From the NCBI GenBank assembly GCA_002840685.1, contig PHBU01000001.1:124001-188000 (forward strand): a stretch of 64,000 nucleotides of DNA. Direction: 5' to 3'. Below the pieces are notes generated by a model that saw only the letters and a program-made list of their open reading frames with translations, had not been told where the DNA came from and searched no databases. Position numbers and translations under genes: made by a program. The DNA is from Chloroflexi bacterium HGW-Chloroflexi-6. Lineage in GTDB: Bacteria; Chloroflexota; Anaerolineae; Anaerolineales; Villigracilaceae. Below, piece by piece: positions 36,261 through 44,372 of the stretch. Every line of letters starts with the position of its first letter. Position 1 is the stretch's first letter.

Positions 36261-36479
36261 ATGGAACACCCGACTCTTTCTTCCCAAATGTTGGTCGCCG
36301 ATTTACTGGCCGCTTCACCGCTGGCAACGGGCGCACTGATCGAACTGCGGGTGGATTGCGTCGGGTGTTCCATGACCAAATTCTGCACGCTGGAAGAAAT
36401 GTGCCGCCAGTACGAACTGGAGGTTGAAACCGTTATGCAACATATAACAGAAAGGTTGGAATCCCATGCAAGCCACTGA
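36261..36479 (+). CDS. DUF1858-family small protein
   Basis: 72 residues with the family motif LRVDCVGCSMTKFCTLEEMC: C-x-x-C in the DUF1858/ScdA-N type fold. It starts 12 bases after nirK and overlaps the hemerythrin gene by 14 bases. Related domains occur fused to hemerythrin in iron-cluster-repair (ScdA/YtfE) proteins and beside nitrosative-stress genes. A role in NO protection is therefore inferred from family and context. Confidence 0.8.
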   Translation: MEHPTLSSQMLVADLLAASPLATGALIELRVDCVGCSMTKFCTLEEMCRQYELEVETVMQHITERLESHASH

Positions 36480-37020
36480 CATACTTTCACAGGAACATCG
36501 CGTGATCGAACGCGTTCTCGATGCCCTGCAATCTGCCGCTCATACGGTGGAGGCTGGCGGGGAAAAAATCACTCCTGAGTTTTTCATCGATGCCGCCAAT
36601 TTTATTCGCGGGTTTGCGGATGGCTGTCATCACCACAAAGAGGAAGGCGTGCTGTTCAAGATGATGGCCAGCAATGGAATGTCTGAACAGGGCGGTCCGC
36701 TGGCTGCGATGCTGCATGAACACGAATTGGGGCGTCAGTACACCCGAGCCATGCGCGCCGGAGCCGAACAGTGGCAAGCTGGCAATGAGTCTGCGCGCGA
36801 ACTGGTGGCGGAAAATGCCCTGGGATATGTGGCCCTGCTGCGCCAGCACATCGCCAAAGAGGATAATATTCTTTTCCCGATGGCCGAACGGGTCATCCCG
36901 CTTGCAGAACATTCAGTTGTATTGGCCGGGTTCGAGCGCGTCGAGCACGAAGAGACTGGCGAGGGCATTCATGAAAAATACCTGGCCCTGGCAGACAAGC
37001 TCAGCCTGCAAGTGGCTTGA
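36466..37020 (+). CDS. Hemerythrin-domain protein
   Basis: 184 residues, one four-helix hemerythrin-like domain with metal-ligand candidates His10 (QEHRVIERV), HHHKEEGVLF, LHEHELGRQY and HIAKEDNILFPM. These give the H...HxxxE...H...HxxxD pattern of a di-iron site. Overlapping the DUF1858 gene, it forms a split version of the ScdA/YtfE layout. It may bind O2 or NO, or repair Fe-S clusters damaged by NetO made by NirK (NO). Confidence 0.85.
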   Translation: MQATDILSQEHRVIERVLDALQSAAHTVEAGGEKITPEFFIDAANFIRGFADGCHHHKEEGVLFKMMASNGMSEQGGPLAAMLHEHELGRQYTRAMRAGAEQWQAGNESARELVAENALGYVALLRQHIAKEDNILFPMAERVIPLAEHSVVLAGFERVEHEETGEGIHEKYLALADKLSLQVA

Positions 37021-37056
37021 AAAAAAGTTTCTTCGTGACGATGTAAGCGTTAAATC

Positions 37057-37086
37057 AAATATCCGCCAATTTCCTGGCGGATATTT
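37057..37086. terminator. Bidirectional terminator between the nirK operon and the cyclase/ATPase gene
   Basis: AAATATCCGCCA (37057-37068) pairs with TGGCGGATATTT (37075-37086), 6-base loop, A and T runs on both sides. It lies between convergent genes. Confidence 0.8.
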
Positions 37087-37124
37087 TGCTGTTTCAGCCT
37101 GATCTGCCAGGGCGGTGGCATGGT

Positions 37125-39926
37125 TCAGGTGGGAAGCATGCCAGGAGCGCCGATCTGCACATCTTTGATGGATTTGAACAAGCCAGACAGGCTTTGCCCG
37201 GACCCAGCCTTCCAGGCAGATGTCAACTGGCTTGCATCCAGTCTAGATTTTAAATTACCCAAGTACCGATCGTATTCCTGCGACTCTTCGCCATTCATCT
37301 TTTGGCCGGAATCTCGTCGCAAAGAATCCGCTCTTCCAAACAAAAGGGCCGCCGTTTCGAGCTTTTGATGGTCAATTGCCAGAAAAGCCATGCACTCGAG
37401 GCAGCGCGCCGCGCCGCCCGGGTTGTTCAACTCCAGCCAGGCCTGGGCGGTATCCTGCAAATGAGAGAAGGCTTCAGCGGGATAGCCATGCTCACGCTCC
37501 AACTCACACAATCTTGCCAGCGCAAAATTGACCGCTGTTTTGTCGCCGGCCTCGCCTGAACGCACAATGCACTCCAGATAGTAACCGCGCGCCTTGGCTA
37601 TGTTGCCCAATTGTATGTTGATATAGGCCAGGCTGAAGAGTGGGCCGGTATTCCAGCGGTCGCCGGCTTGCTCATTAATAACCAGGGCTTCCTCGGCCAG
37701 GGCAAGCGCCTCCTCCAGACGAACATCCGGAGACAGGTTGTAGATAGAGCGCGAAAGCGCATTGCCGAGATGCCAGATGGCAGATGGCCCGGCAGCGCGG
37801 GCAATTTCAACACTCTCGCCAATGACCTGGCGGGCAATATTCGGTTTGTTACCGAGCATTTCTGTCAGCAGCCAGAGCGCTTCAGCCAGCCGAAGGCGAT
37901 GTTCCGGTCCGGCCCGGCGCAAAAGCTCAACCGCTTCTTGCAAACGCGCGAGATTTTGTTCGGGTTTGCTTCGAACCATGGAGGCGTGGCCGGCCCAGGT
38001 CAACGCGCGGCCGCGCGCCATCAGTGCCTGAGAATCAAGGCCCGGGTCGGCCGGGTTTTTCTCGAGGGCCAGATCAAGCCAGCGCATTCCTTCGCTAACA
38101 TAGGAACGCACCTGCCAAAACTGCCCCAGCGCACCGGCCAGGCACAGCCCTTTCTGGGCATCCTCCTGGCCGGAAAGCAGCCATTCGAGCGCAGAACGCA
38201 GGTTGTCATGCTCCATTTCAAGAGTGTCCATCCACTTGACGATGCGCGGACTCTTGAAGTTAGCTTCGCCGGCCTCGGCCCATTGCAGGAACCACTCGGC
38301 ATGGCGCGTGCGCACCAGCTCACTCTCACCCGAAGCCACCAGGCGTTCACGCGAATACTGGCGGATGGTTTCGAGCAAACGATAGCGCGGCTCCAGACCC
38401 TGGCGGTATTCCGTCATCACCACAGATTTGTTGGACAGGCTGGTCAGCAGGTCAAGGATCTCATAATTTTGCAAAATTGTGGATGGGTCAGCGCAAACGA
38501 ACTCCGCCGCTTCCAACTGCCAGCCGCCAGCAAAGACCGACAAACGCCGCAAGAGAATGCGCTCTTTTTCAGAGAGCATGTCCCAACTCCAGTCGATCAG
38601 GGCTTGCAGGGTTTGCTGGCGCGGCAGGGCGGTGCGGCTGCCGCCGGTCAGCAGGCGGAAGCGGTCATCGAGGCGGGCAGCAATCTGTTCGACGCGCATG
38701 AACTTGACGCGCGCGGCGGCCAGTTCGATCGCCAGCGGAATACCGTCCAGACGGGCACAGATCTGGGCAACCGCCATCGCATTTTCAGCATCCAGCACAA
38801 ATTCCGGCATGATGGAACGGGCACGCTCCGCAAACAAGCGCACGGCCGCAAAACTCAATAATTGGTTGGTTTCAGGAAGGTTTCGCAGGTCCGGGCTGGG
38901 CAAAGACGGGACGCGATAGGGCGCCTCGCCGGCAATCCCGAGGGTTTCGCGGCTGGTGGCCAGCACCGTCAAACGGGGGCAGGATTGTAAAAGCGTTTCG
39001 ATCAATTCGGCGCAGGCGTCGATCAGGTGTTCACAATTATCCAGCATGATCAGCGCGTGGCGCGGGCGCAGGTAATCGATCAGGCTTTCGAGCAGGCTGC
39101 GCGTAGGATCTTCGCGCAGGCCGAGTGCCGAAGCCAGGGCGCGCACGACCAGTTGCGAGTCTGAAACCGGCGCCAATTCAACCAGCCAGACGCCATCGGC
39201 ATAAATATCCAGCAGTTCCACGGCAGCCTGCAAGGCCAGGCGGGTCTTGCCGGTGCCCCCCGGGCCGGTCAACGTCAGCAAGCGGTTCTCGGCCAGAAGC
39301 GCCTTGACCGCGCCCAGTTCCTTGTCGCGGCCGACAAAACTGGTCAGGCGGGTCGGCAGGTTGTTGAGAAAGGTTTGCGAAGCGCGCAGCAGCGGGAATT
39401 TGTCGGGCAGGCCAGGCGCCTGGGCCTGATAGATGTGCTCGGTGCGTCCAAAGTCCTTCAGGCGATGCTCACCCAGATCGCGCAGAGAAACATCCGCAGG
39501 CAGCGCGTTGATCAGCAATTGCTGTGTGGAGGTGGAAAGCAAAACCTGTCCGCCATGGCCGGCTGCCATCAGGCGGGCAACGTGGTTGAGGGGCGGTCCG
39601 AGGTAATCTCCGGCGCTGACCTCGGCGTAGCCGGAGTGCAGCCCCATCCGCACCCGGATGGGCGTCTCTTGGGGCCAGGTTTCGGCGTGCAATTTGTGTT
39701 GGGCATCCAGCGCGGCCTGCAAGGCCTGGTTTGCCCCGGCGAAGGCTGCGCAAAACTCATCCCCGACCGTCTTGAAAACATAACCGCCCCTGGCCTCGAT
39801 GGTCTGGCGCAGCAGGCTGTCGTGCCGGTCGAGGGCGCGGCGCATGGTCAGCGGGTCTTTTTCCCACAAACGGGTGCTGCCCTCAATATCAGTAAAAAGG
39901 AAGGTGATTTGGCCGGAGGGTATCAT
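37125..39926 (-). CDS. Class III nucleotide cyclase domain fused to an NB-ARC/STAND-type ATPase with TPR-like C-terminus
   Basis: 933 residues. The cyclase domain (1-170) has metal-binding Asp in FLFTDIEGSTRLW and in VGDEFCAAF, and Asn/Arg in PLNHVARLMAAGHGG. The ATPase domain (about 195-480) has Walker A GPGGTGKTRLAL, a Walker-B-like LIMLDNCEHLID and sensor LTVLATSRETLG. Helical repeats follow to the C-terminus. No LuxR HTH is visible at the end, unlike many relatives. Such proteins are signalling ATPases whose cyclase part may or may not be active; the key residues are intact here. Confidence 0.87.
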   Translation of the reverse strand: MIPSGQITFLFTDIEGSTRLWEKDPLTMRRALDRHDSLLRQTIEARGGYVFKTVGDEFCAAFAGANQALQAALDAQHKLHAETWPQETPIRVRMGLHSGYAEVSAGDYLGPPLNHVARLMAAGHGGQVLLSTSTQQLLINALPADVSLRDLGEHRLKDFGRTEHIYQAQAPGLPDKFPLLRASQTFLNNLPTRLTSFVGRDKELGAVKALLAENRLLTLTGPGGTGKTRLALQAAVELLDIYADGVWLVELAPVSDSQLVVRALASALGLREDPTRSLLESLIDYLRPRHALIMLDNCEHLIDACAELIETLLQSCPRLTVLATSRETLGIAGEAPYRVPSLPSPDLRNLPETNQLLSFAAVRLFAERARSIMPEFVLDAENAMAVAQICARLDGIPLAIELAAARVKFMRVEQIAARLDDRFRLLTGGSRTALPRQQTLQALIDWSWDMLSEKERILLRRLSVFAGGWQLEAAEFVCADPSTILQNYEILDLLTSLSNKSVVMTEYRQGLEPRYRLLETIRQYSRERLVASGESELVRTRHAEWFLQWAEAGEANFKSPRIVKWMDTLEMEHDNLRSALEWLLSGQEDAQKGLCLAGALGQFWQVRSYVSEGMRWLDLALEKNPADPGLDSQALMARGRALTWAGHASMVRSKPEQNLARLQEAVELLRRAGPEHRLRLAEALWLLTEMLGNKPNIARQVIGESVEIARAAGPSAIWHLGNALSRSIYNLSPDVRLEEALALAEEALVINEQAGDRWNTGPLFSLAYINIQLGNIAKARGYYLECIVRSGEAGDKTAVNFALARLCELEREHGYPAEAFSHLQDTAQAWLELNNPGGAARCLECMAFLAIDHQKLETAALLFGRADSLRRDSGQKMNGEESQEYDRYLGNLKSRLDASQLTSAWKAGSGQSLSGLFKSIKDVQIGAPGMLPT

Positions 39927-40087
39927 CCTTGAAAGTATACCGGGATTTTAAAAAAATATTCAAAATTGTGATAAAAAAATGACAGAATATTGTTCTGACA
40001 ACTCCCCCGTTTAAGCCGTAACCAATCAGGCGGATGTTCGACAATAAAATCATGATATTGGGAGTATGATTCTTATTGGAGAAACTT

Positions 40088-41584
40088 ATGCGTCTGGAAC
40101 AAGGTAAACTGCCCGTCTACATACAAGCCCTGCTCTTGTTTGGTGTTTTTGTTGCCTTTATGGCTGGCATCCAGTTCGCCACGCCCGACATGCCAGACAA
40201 TGATGGCTTTTACCATATCAAAATGGCCGCCATCATGCGTGAACAGGGTTTAAAACCGGCCTTTCCGTGGCTGCCTTTGAGCATCTTGAATGCCGAAGAA
40301 TACTACGATCATCATTTTCTGTTTCACGTAGCCTTGATGCCCTTTACCCTGGGCGATCTGCGGCTCGGAGCCAAGTGGTCGGCAGTGATTTTCTCCAGCC
40401 TGGCCTTCCTGGCGGTCTGGTGGCTCCTGCGCGGGCAGGGGATTCGCCTTTCAGCGCTCTGGGCATTGGGCCTGCTGGCTGTTTCAGAAGCCTTTCTCTA
40501 CCGCATGAGCGTTACCCGCGCCCAGTCGCTTTCACTGGGGATCCTTGCTCTCGGCCTGCACTGGCTGTTGACAGGTAAAAATCGCCAGCTGATCGTTTTG
40601 GCCTTTCTTTATGTCTGGACCTATAATGCTTTTCCACTTTTGCCCGTGCTGGGCGTTATTTACACCGTGGCGCTCTGGTTGATCGAGCGCCGGATCAACC
40701 TGCGCCCGTTGCTATCGATCCTGCTTGGGACGGCGCTCGGGTTGGTGCTTAATTTATATTTCCCACAAAACCTTGTCTTCATTTACCACCATATTTTGCC
40801 AAAGCTGACCGACGCCACAGCCACTCGCGTTGGAAATGAGTGGTTCCCTTACGATACCGGCCAGCTGCTCGAAAATTCGCCGTTTGCGCTGGCCGCTTTC
40901 GTCGCCGGGGCGTTTGCGCTTGGCCTGAGTGGCAGGAAAATGAGCGTTGCCACGGCTGCTTCATTTTTGACGGCTGCGCTGTTCGGGCTGATGCTTTTCC
41001 AGTCACGGCGATTTGTGGAATATTTTCCACCGTTCGGATTGATTTTTGCAGCCCTGGCCTGGTCGCCGCTTTTTGAACGGGATGGCGCGCCAGCCCTGGA
41101 CCGTGTTTCCGCTATCTTGGTCCGATTCTCGCCTGTGATCCTGTTTGTGCTTGTCTTGTCGGGCGGTCTTTTGACCTATCAGGGCGCCCAGGATAGCATC
41201 CGTGGCTCGAAAGCCTATGACTTGTATGCCGGGGCCAGCCACTGGCTGGAAAACAACACCCAACCCGGTGAACGCATCTTCCAAACAGACTGGGATGATT
41301 TTCCGCGTCTGTTTTTCTATAATTCCAGCAACACCTACCTGATCGGTCTCGACCCCACCTACATGCAGCTCTATGACTCTGCCCTGTACGATCAATGGGT
41401 TTCCATTTCACAGGGAAAAGTCGAGAATCCTGCGCGGACGATTTTGGAAGATTTCAACACAAAATACATTATCAGTGATCTCAAACATGGGGCTTTCATG
41501 CGCAGCGCGGATAAGGATCCAGACATGCGCGAAGTTTACCGTGATGATCAAGCTGTGATCTATGAAATCGTTGTAAACGAATAA
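40088..41584 (+). CDS. Polytopic membrane protein, GT-C glycosyltransferase-like
   Basis: 498 residues from the ATG at 40088 (TTGGAGAAA upstream). About ten TM helices are followed by a soluble C-terminal part (about 390-498). The first loop, after TM1, has DMPDNDGFYHIKMAAIMREQG, like the acidic loop of STT3/AglB and other GT-C enzymes. The C-terminal portion (WLENNTQPGERIFQTDWDDF) resembles the end of such proteins. It would use a lipid-linked sugar; acceptor unknown. No glycan cluster surrounds it. Confidence 0.65.
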   Translation: MRLEQGKLPVYIQALLLFGVFVAFMAGIQFATPDMPDNDGFYHIKMAAIMREQGLKPAFPWLPLSILNAEEYYDHHFLFHVALMPFTLGDLRLGAKWSAVIFSSLAFLAVWWLLRGQGIRLSALWALGLLAVSEAFLYRMSVTRAQSLSLGILALGLHWLLTGKNRQLIVLAFLYVWTYNAFPLLPVLGVIYTVALWLIERRINLRPLLSILLGTALGLVLNLYFPQNLVFIYHHILPKLTDATATRVGNEWFPYDTGQLLENSPFALAAFVAGAFALGLSGRKMSVATAASFLTAALFGLMLFQSRRFVEYFPPFGLIFAALAWSPLFERDGAPALDRVSAILVRFSPVILFVLVLSGGLLTYQGAQDSIRGSKAYDLYAGASHWLENNTQPGERIFQTDWDDFPRLFFYNSSNTYLIGLDPTYMQLYDSALYDQWVSISQGKVENPARTILEDFNTKYIISDLKHGAFMRSADKDPDMREVYRDDQAVIYEIVVNE

Positions 41585-41684
41585 GATAAAGATCTTGTTT
41601 TTCCCCGTAACTTTTTGGCCCCATTGGCGACTAATTGGATGTAATCACTCGATATTCACAATTCAAACCAATTGGAGACCAAAA

Positions 41685-42443
41685 ATGAAACGTACCCCTT
41701 TTCTTCTTTCCGTTCTGGTTCTGGCAAGCCTGTTACTGTCCGCTTGTGGTGGCGCCGCCCCGGCTGCAACTGATTTAAAAACATCTGGCAACTCCGGGCA
41801 GGTAGAATTTGTCGGTGAAATCGAAGCCATCAACAATGATCTGTGGACGATCAATGGCCAGGTGATCGAAGTCAGCGCCGAATTGGCGAATAAACTGACC
41901 TTCCAGGTTGGCGATGCGGTTGAAGTCAGCGCGACCGTCGCTTCAGATGGTTCTGTCAAGGCTAAAAATATTGTTGCCTTTGGCGATGATAACAGCAACG
42001 ATGATAATGCCAATGACGACAACAGCAATGATGACAACGACAATGACGACAATGCCAACAGCAACGACGACAACAGCAACGATGACAATGCCAATGACGA
42101 CAATGCCAACAGCAACGATGACAATGCCAATGACGACAATGCCAACAGCAACGACAACAACAGCAACGATGACAACGGCGGCGACGACAACAGCAACGAT
42201 GACAACAGCAATGATGATAACGGCAACGATGACAACAGCAACGACAACAACAGCAACGACAACAACAGCAACGATGACAACGGCGACGACGACAACAGCA
42301 ATGATGATAACGGCGACGATGACAACAGCAATGATGACAACAGCAATGATGACAACGGCAACGACGATAACAGCAATGATGATGACAATGAGAACGATGA
42401 CAACGGCAACGACGACAACGGCAATGAGAACGATAACAATTAG
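41685..42443 (+). CDS. DUF5666-type lipoprotein with long Asp/Asn/Ser tail
   Basis: 252 residues from the ATG at 41685 (TTGGAGACC upstream). The signal ends LLLSAC. A DUF5666-like small beta-barrel (about 40-100: EFVGEIEAINNDLWTINGQV) leads to a tail of about 150 residues made almost only of Asp, Asn, Ser, Ala, Gly and a few Glu, in units such as NSNDDN. The tail is probably disordered and acidic, possibly binding cations or spanning the wall. It is upstream of the ECF sigma gene, and a related protein lies downstream. Confidence 0.75.
   Translation: MKRTPFLLSVLVLASLLLSACGGAAPAATDLKTSGNSGQVEFVGEIEAINNDLWTINGQVIEVSAELANKLTFQVGDAVEVSATVASDGSVKAKNIVAFGDDNSNDDNANDDNSNDDNDNDDNANSNDDNSNDDNANDDNANSNDDNANDDNANSNDNNSNDDNGGDDNSNDDNSNDDNGNDDNSNDNNSNDNNSNDDNGDDDNSNDDNGDDDNSNDDNSNDDNGNDDNSNDDDNENDDNGNDDNGNENDNN
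41989..42440 (+). repeat. Low-complexity coding repeat (Asp/Asn/Ser)
   Basis: GAC/GAT, AAC/AAT and AGC codons recur with 6-, 9- and 15-base periods through the 3' part of the DUF5666 lipoprotein gene. Slippage could change its length. Confidence 0.85.
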
Positions 42444-42454
42444 GTAAACCCTAT

Positions 42455-42499
42455 CTGCGATGAAGCCTCCTGCCTTGAGGCAGCGAGGCTTCATCGCAG
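42455..42499 (+). terminator. Terminator after the DUF5666 lipoprotein gene
   Basis: CTGCGATGAAGCCTC (42455-42469) pairs perfectly with GAGGCTTCATCGCAG (42485-42499), 15-base loop. The T tail is weak, so attenuation is possible. Confidence 0.65.
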
Positions 42500-42513
42500 T
42501 CTGCCTCTGATGG

Positions 42514-42519
42514 TATACT
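42514..42519 (+). promoter_or_regulatory. Candidate -10 of the second ECF sigma gene
   Basis: TATACT lies 5 bases before an in-frame ATG at 42525. No clear -35 or Shine-Dalgarno is visible. This start would suit a leaderless message. Confidence 0.3.
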
Positions 42520-42557
42520 GCGCAATGCAAAGCACTCTTAGCTTGTTTTTGCTGCCC

Positions 42558-43100
42558 ATGCTTACACACACCGAACAGACTGAACTTGACGGCTTACGCC
42601 GACTTGACCATCAGGGTATCAGCGCAGTATTTGACCGCTACTACCCGGATGTCTTTCGTTTTGTCAGTTACCGTTTGAGTGATGAGATTGCGGCTGAAGA
42701 TATTGCGAGTGAAGCTTTTGTGCGTTTGCTCGAAGCAGCAAAGTCTGGGCGCGGGCCACAAACAAATCTGCGAGCCTGGTTGCTCGCGACCGCTTCGCAT
42801 ATTGTTACCGACCATATGCGAAAAAAATATCGCCGCCCAACCGATGAACTTCCCGAGACAATCGCTGATAAAAACCCTGGCCCATCCCTGGGTTATGAGC
42901 AAAAAGAAAGCGAACACCGTCTCAAAAGCGCCATGTCCACCCTAACCGAAGAACAACAAAATGTGCTGGCGCTGCGATTTAACCAGGCTTACTCTCTCGA
43001 AGAAACGGCATCTTTAATGAACAAAAATGTGAACGCCGTTAAACAGCTACAATTCCGCGCTCTCGCTGCGCTTAACCGCGCGATGGGAGATAAGCAATGA
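42558..43100 (+). CDS. ECF-type RNA polymerase sigma factor
   Basis: 180 residues from the ATG at 42558, where family similarity begins (ATGs at 42525 and 42510 are in frame and possible). Region 2: FDRYYPDVFRFVSYRLSDEI and AEDIASEAFVRLLE. Region 4: LTEEQQNVLALRFNQAYSLE with HTH ETASLMNKNVNAVKQLQFRA. Its stop overlaps the next start (ATGA), coupling it to a membrane protein with a DUF5667-like region, the expected anti-sigma partner. Confidence 0.88.
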   Translation: MLTHTEQTELDGLRRLDHQGISAVFDRYYPDVFRFVSYRLSDEIAAEDIASEAFVRLLEAAKSGRGPQTNLRAWLLATASHIVTDHMRKKYRRPTDELPETIADKNPGPSLGYEQKESEHRLKSAMSTLTEEQQNVLALRFNQAYSLEETASLMNKNVNAVKQLQFRALAALNRAMGDKQ

Positions 43101-44248
43101 AAACTCCTACCCTGTACGATGCCCTCGAAATTTGCCTGCAAGCCCTTGACCAGGGAGGGGATCTCGAATCCTGTCTGGAGCAGTTTCCTGAGCTGGCCGC
43201 AGACTTGCGCCCGATACTCGAAACCGCCGTCCAGGCGCGTTCAACCACCCGCACAGAAATTGAACAAACCAGCCTGCGCCGCAGCAGGGCCCGGGTATTA
43301 CAGGCCGCGGCCGAAATGCGGGAGGAGGCAGCTCAACGCCAGGGCTGGCAGTTCGCGCGGATATTCCGTCTGGCGCTGGCCTCGTTGGCTGTTCTCGTTT
43401 TCTTGCTGAGCGGCGGAATCGGTCTGGTGCGGGCTGCGGACGGCACACTTCCGGGTGACAACCTTTATCCGGTCAAGCGCGGCTGGGAAGAGGTTCGCCT
43501 TTTACTGATTTTAGATCAAGAATTCAGGGCAGAACTGGAAGCCGAATTTGCACAGGTTCGTATTTTCGAGATCAGCGAACTAAATCGCATCGGACGCACC
43601 GCGCAGATCAATTTCCAGGGTCAAGTCGAAAGCCAACAGGCTGACTATTGGGAGATCGCCGGGATCAAGGTTGCCATCACACTCGAAACACAGATCGAAG
43701 GGGTTATCATCCCCGGCTCTCAGGTGCAGGTCTGGGGAGAAGTCTCTGACGGCATCCTCGCGGCGGAAAGAATTCGCCTGATCATGCCATTCACGGCTCC
43801 CCGCCCGGTGGATGAGCAGGCAACGCTTGTGCCTGCCCCGCTGGTGGAACCAACCAAGCCACCCCAACCAACCCAAACCCCGCAGCCAGAAGACAATGAT
43901 AACGAAAACAGCGGCGATGACAGCGGCGATAACGAAAACAGCAACGATAATGACAATAGCAATGACAACGAAAACAGCAATAATGACGACAATAGCAATA
44001 ACGATGAAAACAATAACGCCGACGACAGTAGCAATGACAACGAAAACAGCAACGATAATGACAACAGCAACAATAACGACAATAGCACTGACAACGAAAA
44101 TAGCAACAGCGATGATAACAGCAACGATAATGACAATAGCAATGACAACGATAATAGCAACGAGGATGACAACAGCAACGATAACGATAATAGCAATGAC
44201 AACGAAAACAGCAACGATGATGAAAACAGCAATGATGGCGATGATTAG
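43097..44248 (+). CDS. Probable anti-sigma membrane protein (DUF5667 + DUF5666) with Asp/Asn/Ser tail
   Basis: 383 residues. The N-terminal cytosolic part (about 1-90) would bind the ECF factor. One TM helix (about 93-113, LASLAVLVFLLSGGIGL) follows. A DUF5667-like motif comes next (TLPGDNLYPVKRGWEEVRL), then a DUF5666-like beta segment (about 170-235, INFQGQVESQQADYWEIAGI) and a Pro/Thr hinge. Last is a tail of about 115 residues of Asp, Asn, Ser and Glu. Its barrel-plus-tail organisation mirrors the lipoprotein at 41685, so the two probably share a surface partner. Confidence 0.8.
   Translation: MKTPTLYDALEICLQALDQGGDLESCLEQFPELAADLRPILETAVQARSTTRTEIEQTSLRRSRARVLQAAAEMREEAAQRQGWQFARIFRLALASLAVLVFLLSGGIGLVRAADGTLPGDNLYPVKRGWEEVRLLLILDQEFRAELEAEFAQVRIFEISELNRIGRTAQINFQGQVESQQADYWEIAGIKVAITLETQIEGVIIPGSQVQVWGEVSDGILAAERIRLIMPFTAPRPVDEQATLVPAPLVEPTKPPQPTQTPQPEDNDNENSGDDSGDNENSNDNDNSNDNENSNNDDNSNNDENNNADDSSNDNENSNDNDNSNNNDNSTDNENSNSDDNSNDNDNSNDNDNSNEDDNSNDNDNSNDNENSNDDENSNDGDD
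43890..44245 (+). repeat. Low-complexity coding repeat (Asp/Asn/Ser/Glu)
   Basis: GAC/GAT, AAC/AAT, AGC and GAA codons recur in units like NSNDNDN through the 3' end of the anti-sigma-like gene, parallel to 41989-42440. Confidence 0.85.
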
Positions 44249-44286
44249 CTTATTAAGCGATCACGGCAGATCAAAAATATAGCAAA

Positions 44287-44310
44287 GCGGCCCGGATGCA
44301 TCCGGGCCGC
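44287..44310. terminator. 24-bp perfect palindrome after the anti-sigma-like gene
   Basis: GCGGCCCGGATG pairs with CATCCGGGCCGC directly, followed by AAAACC. A second hairpin (AGCGACC 44343-44349 with GGTCGCT 44356-44362, then TTTTCTTTTT) is the likelier true plus-strand terminator. Confidence 0.65.
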
Positions 44311-44342
44311 AAAACCGTAAATTTTATTTCCAAACTGCTTGG

Positions 44343-44372
44343 AGCGACCTTTTCTGGTCGCTTTTCTTTTTA
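44343..44372 (+). terminator. Intrinsic terminator ahead of the convergent GH3 gene
   Basis: AGCGACC (44343-44349), 6-base loop, GGTCGCT (44356-44362), then a T-rich run that reaches the 3' end of the minus-strand GH3 gene. Confidence 0.65.

Noticed and set aside
41989..44245. Tandem short repeats that could be taken for a CRISPR array or satellite DNA
   Set aside because: Both blocks are in frame inside protein genes and code for Asp/Asn/Ser tails; there are no constant repeats with unique spacers. The Leu/Ser-rich frames on the other strand are mirrors of these tails.
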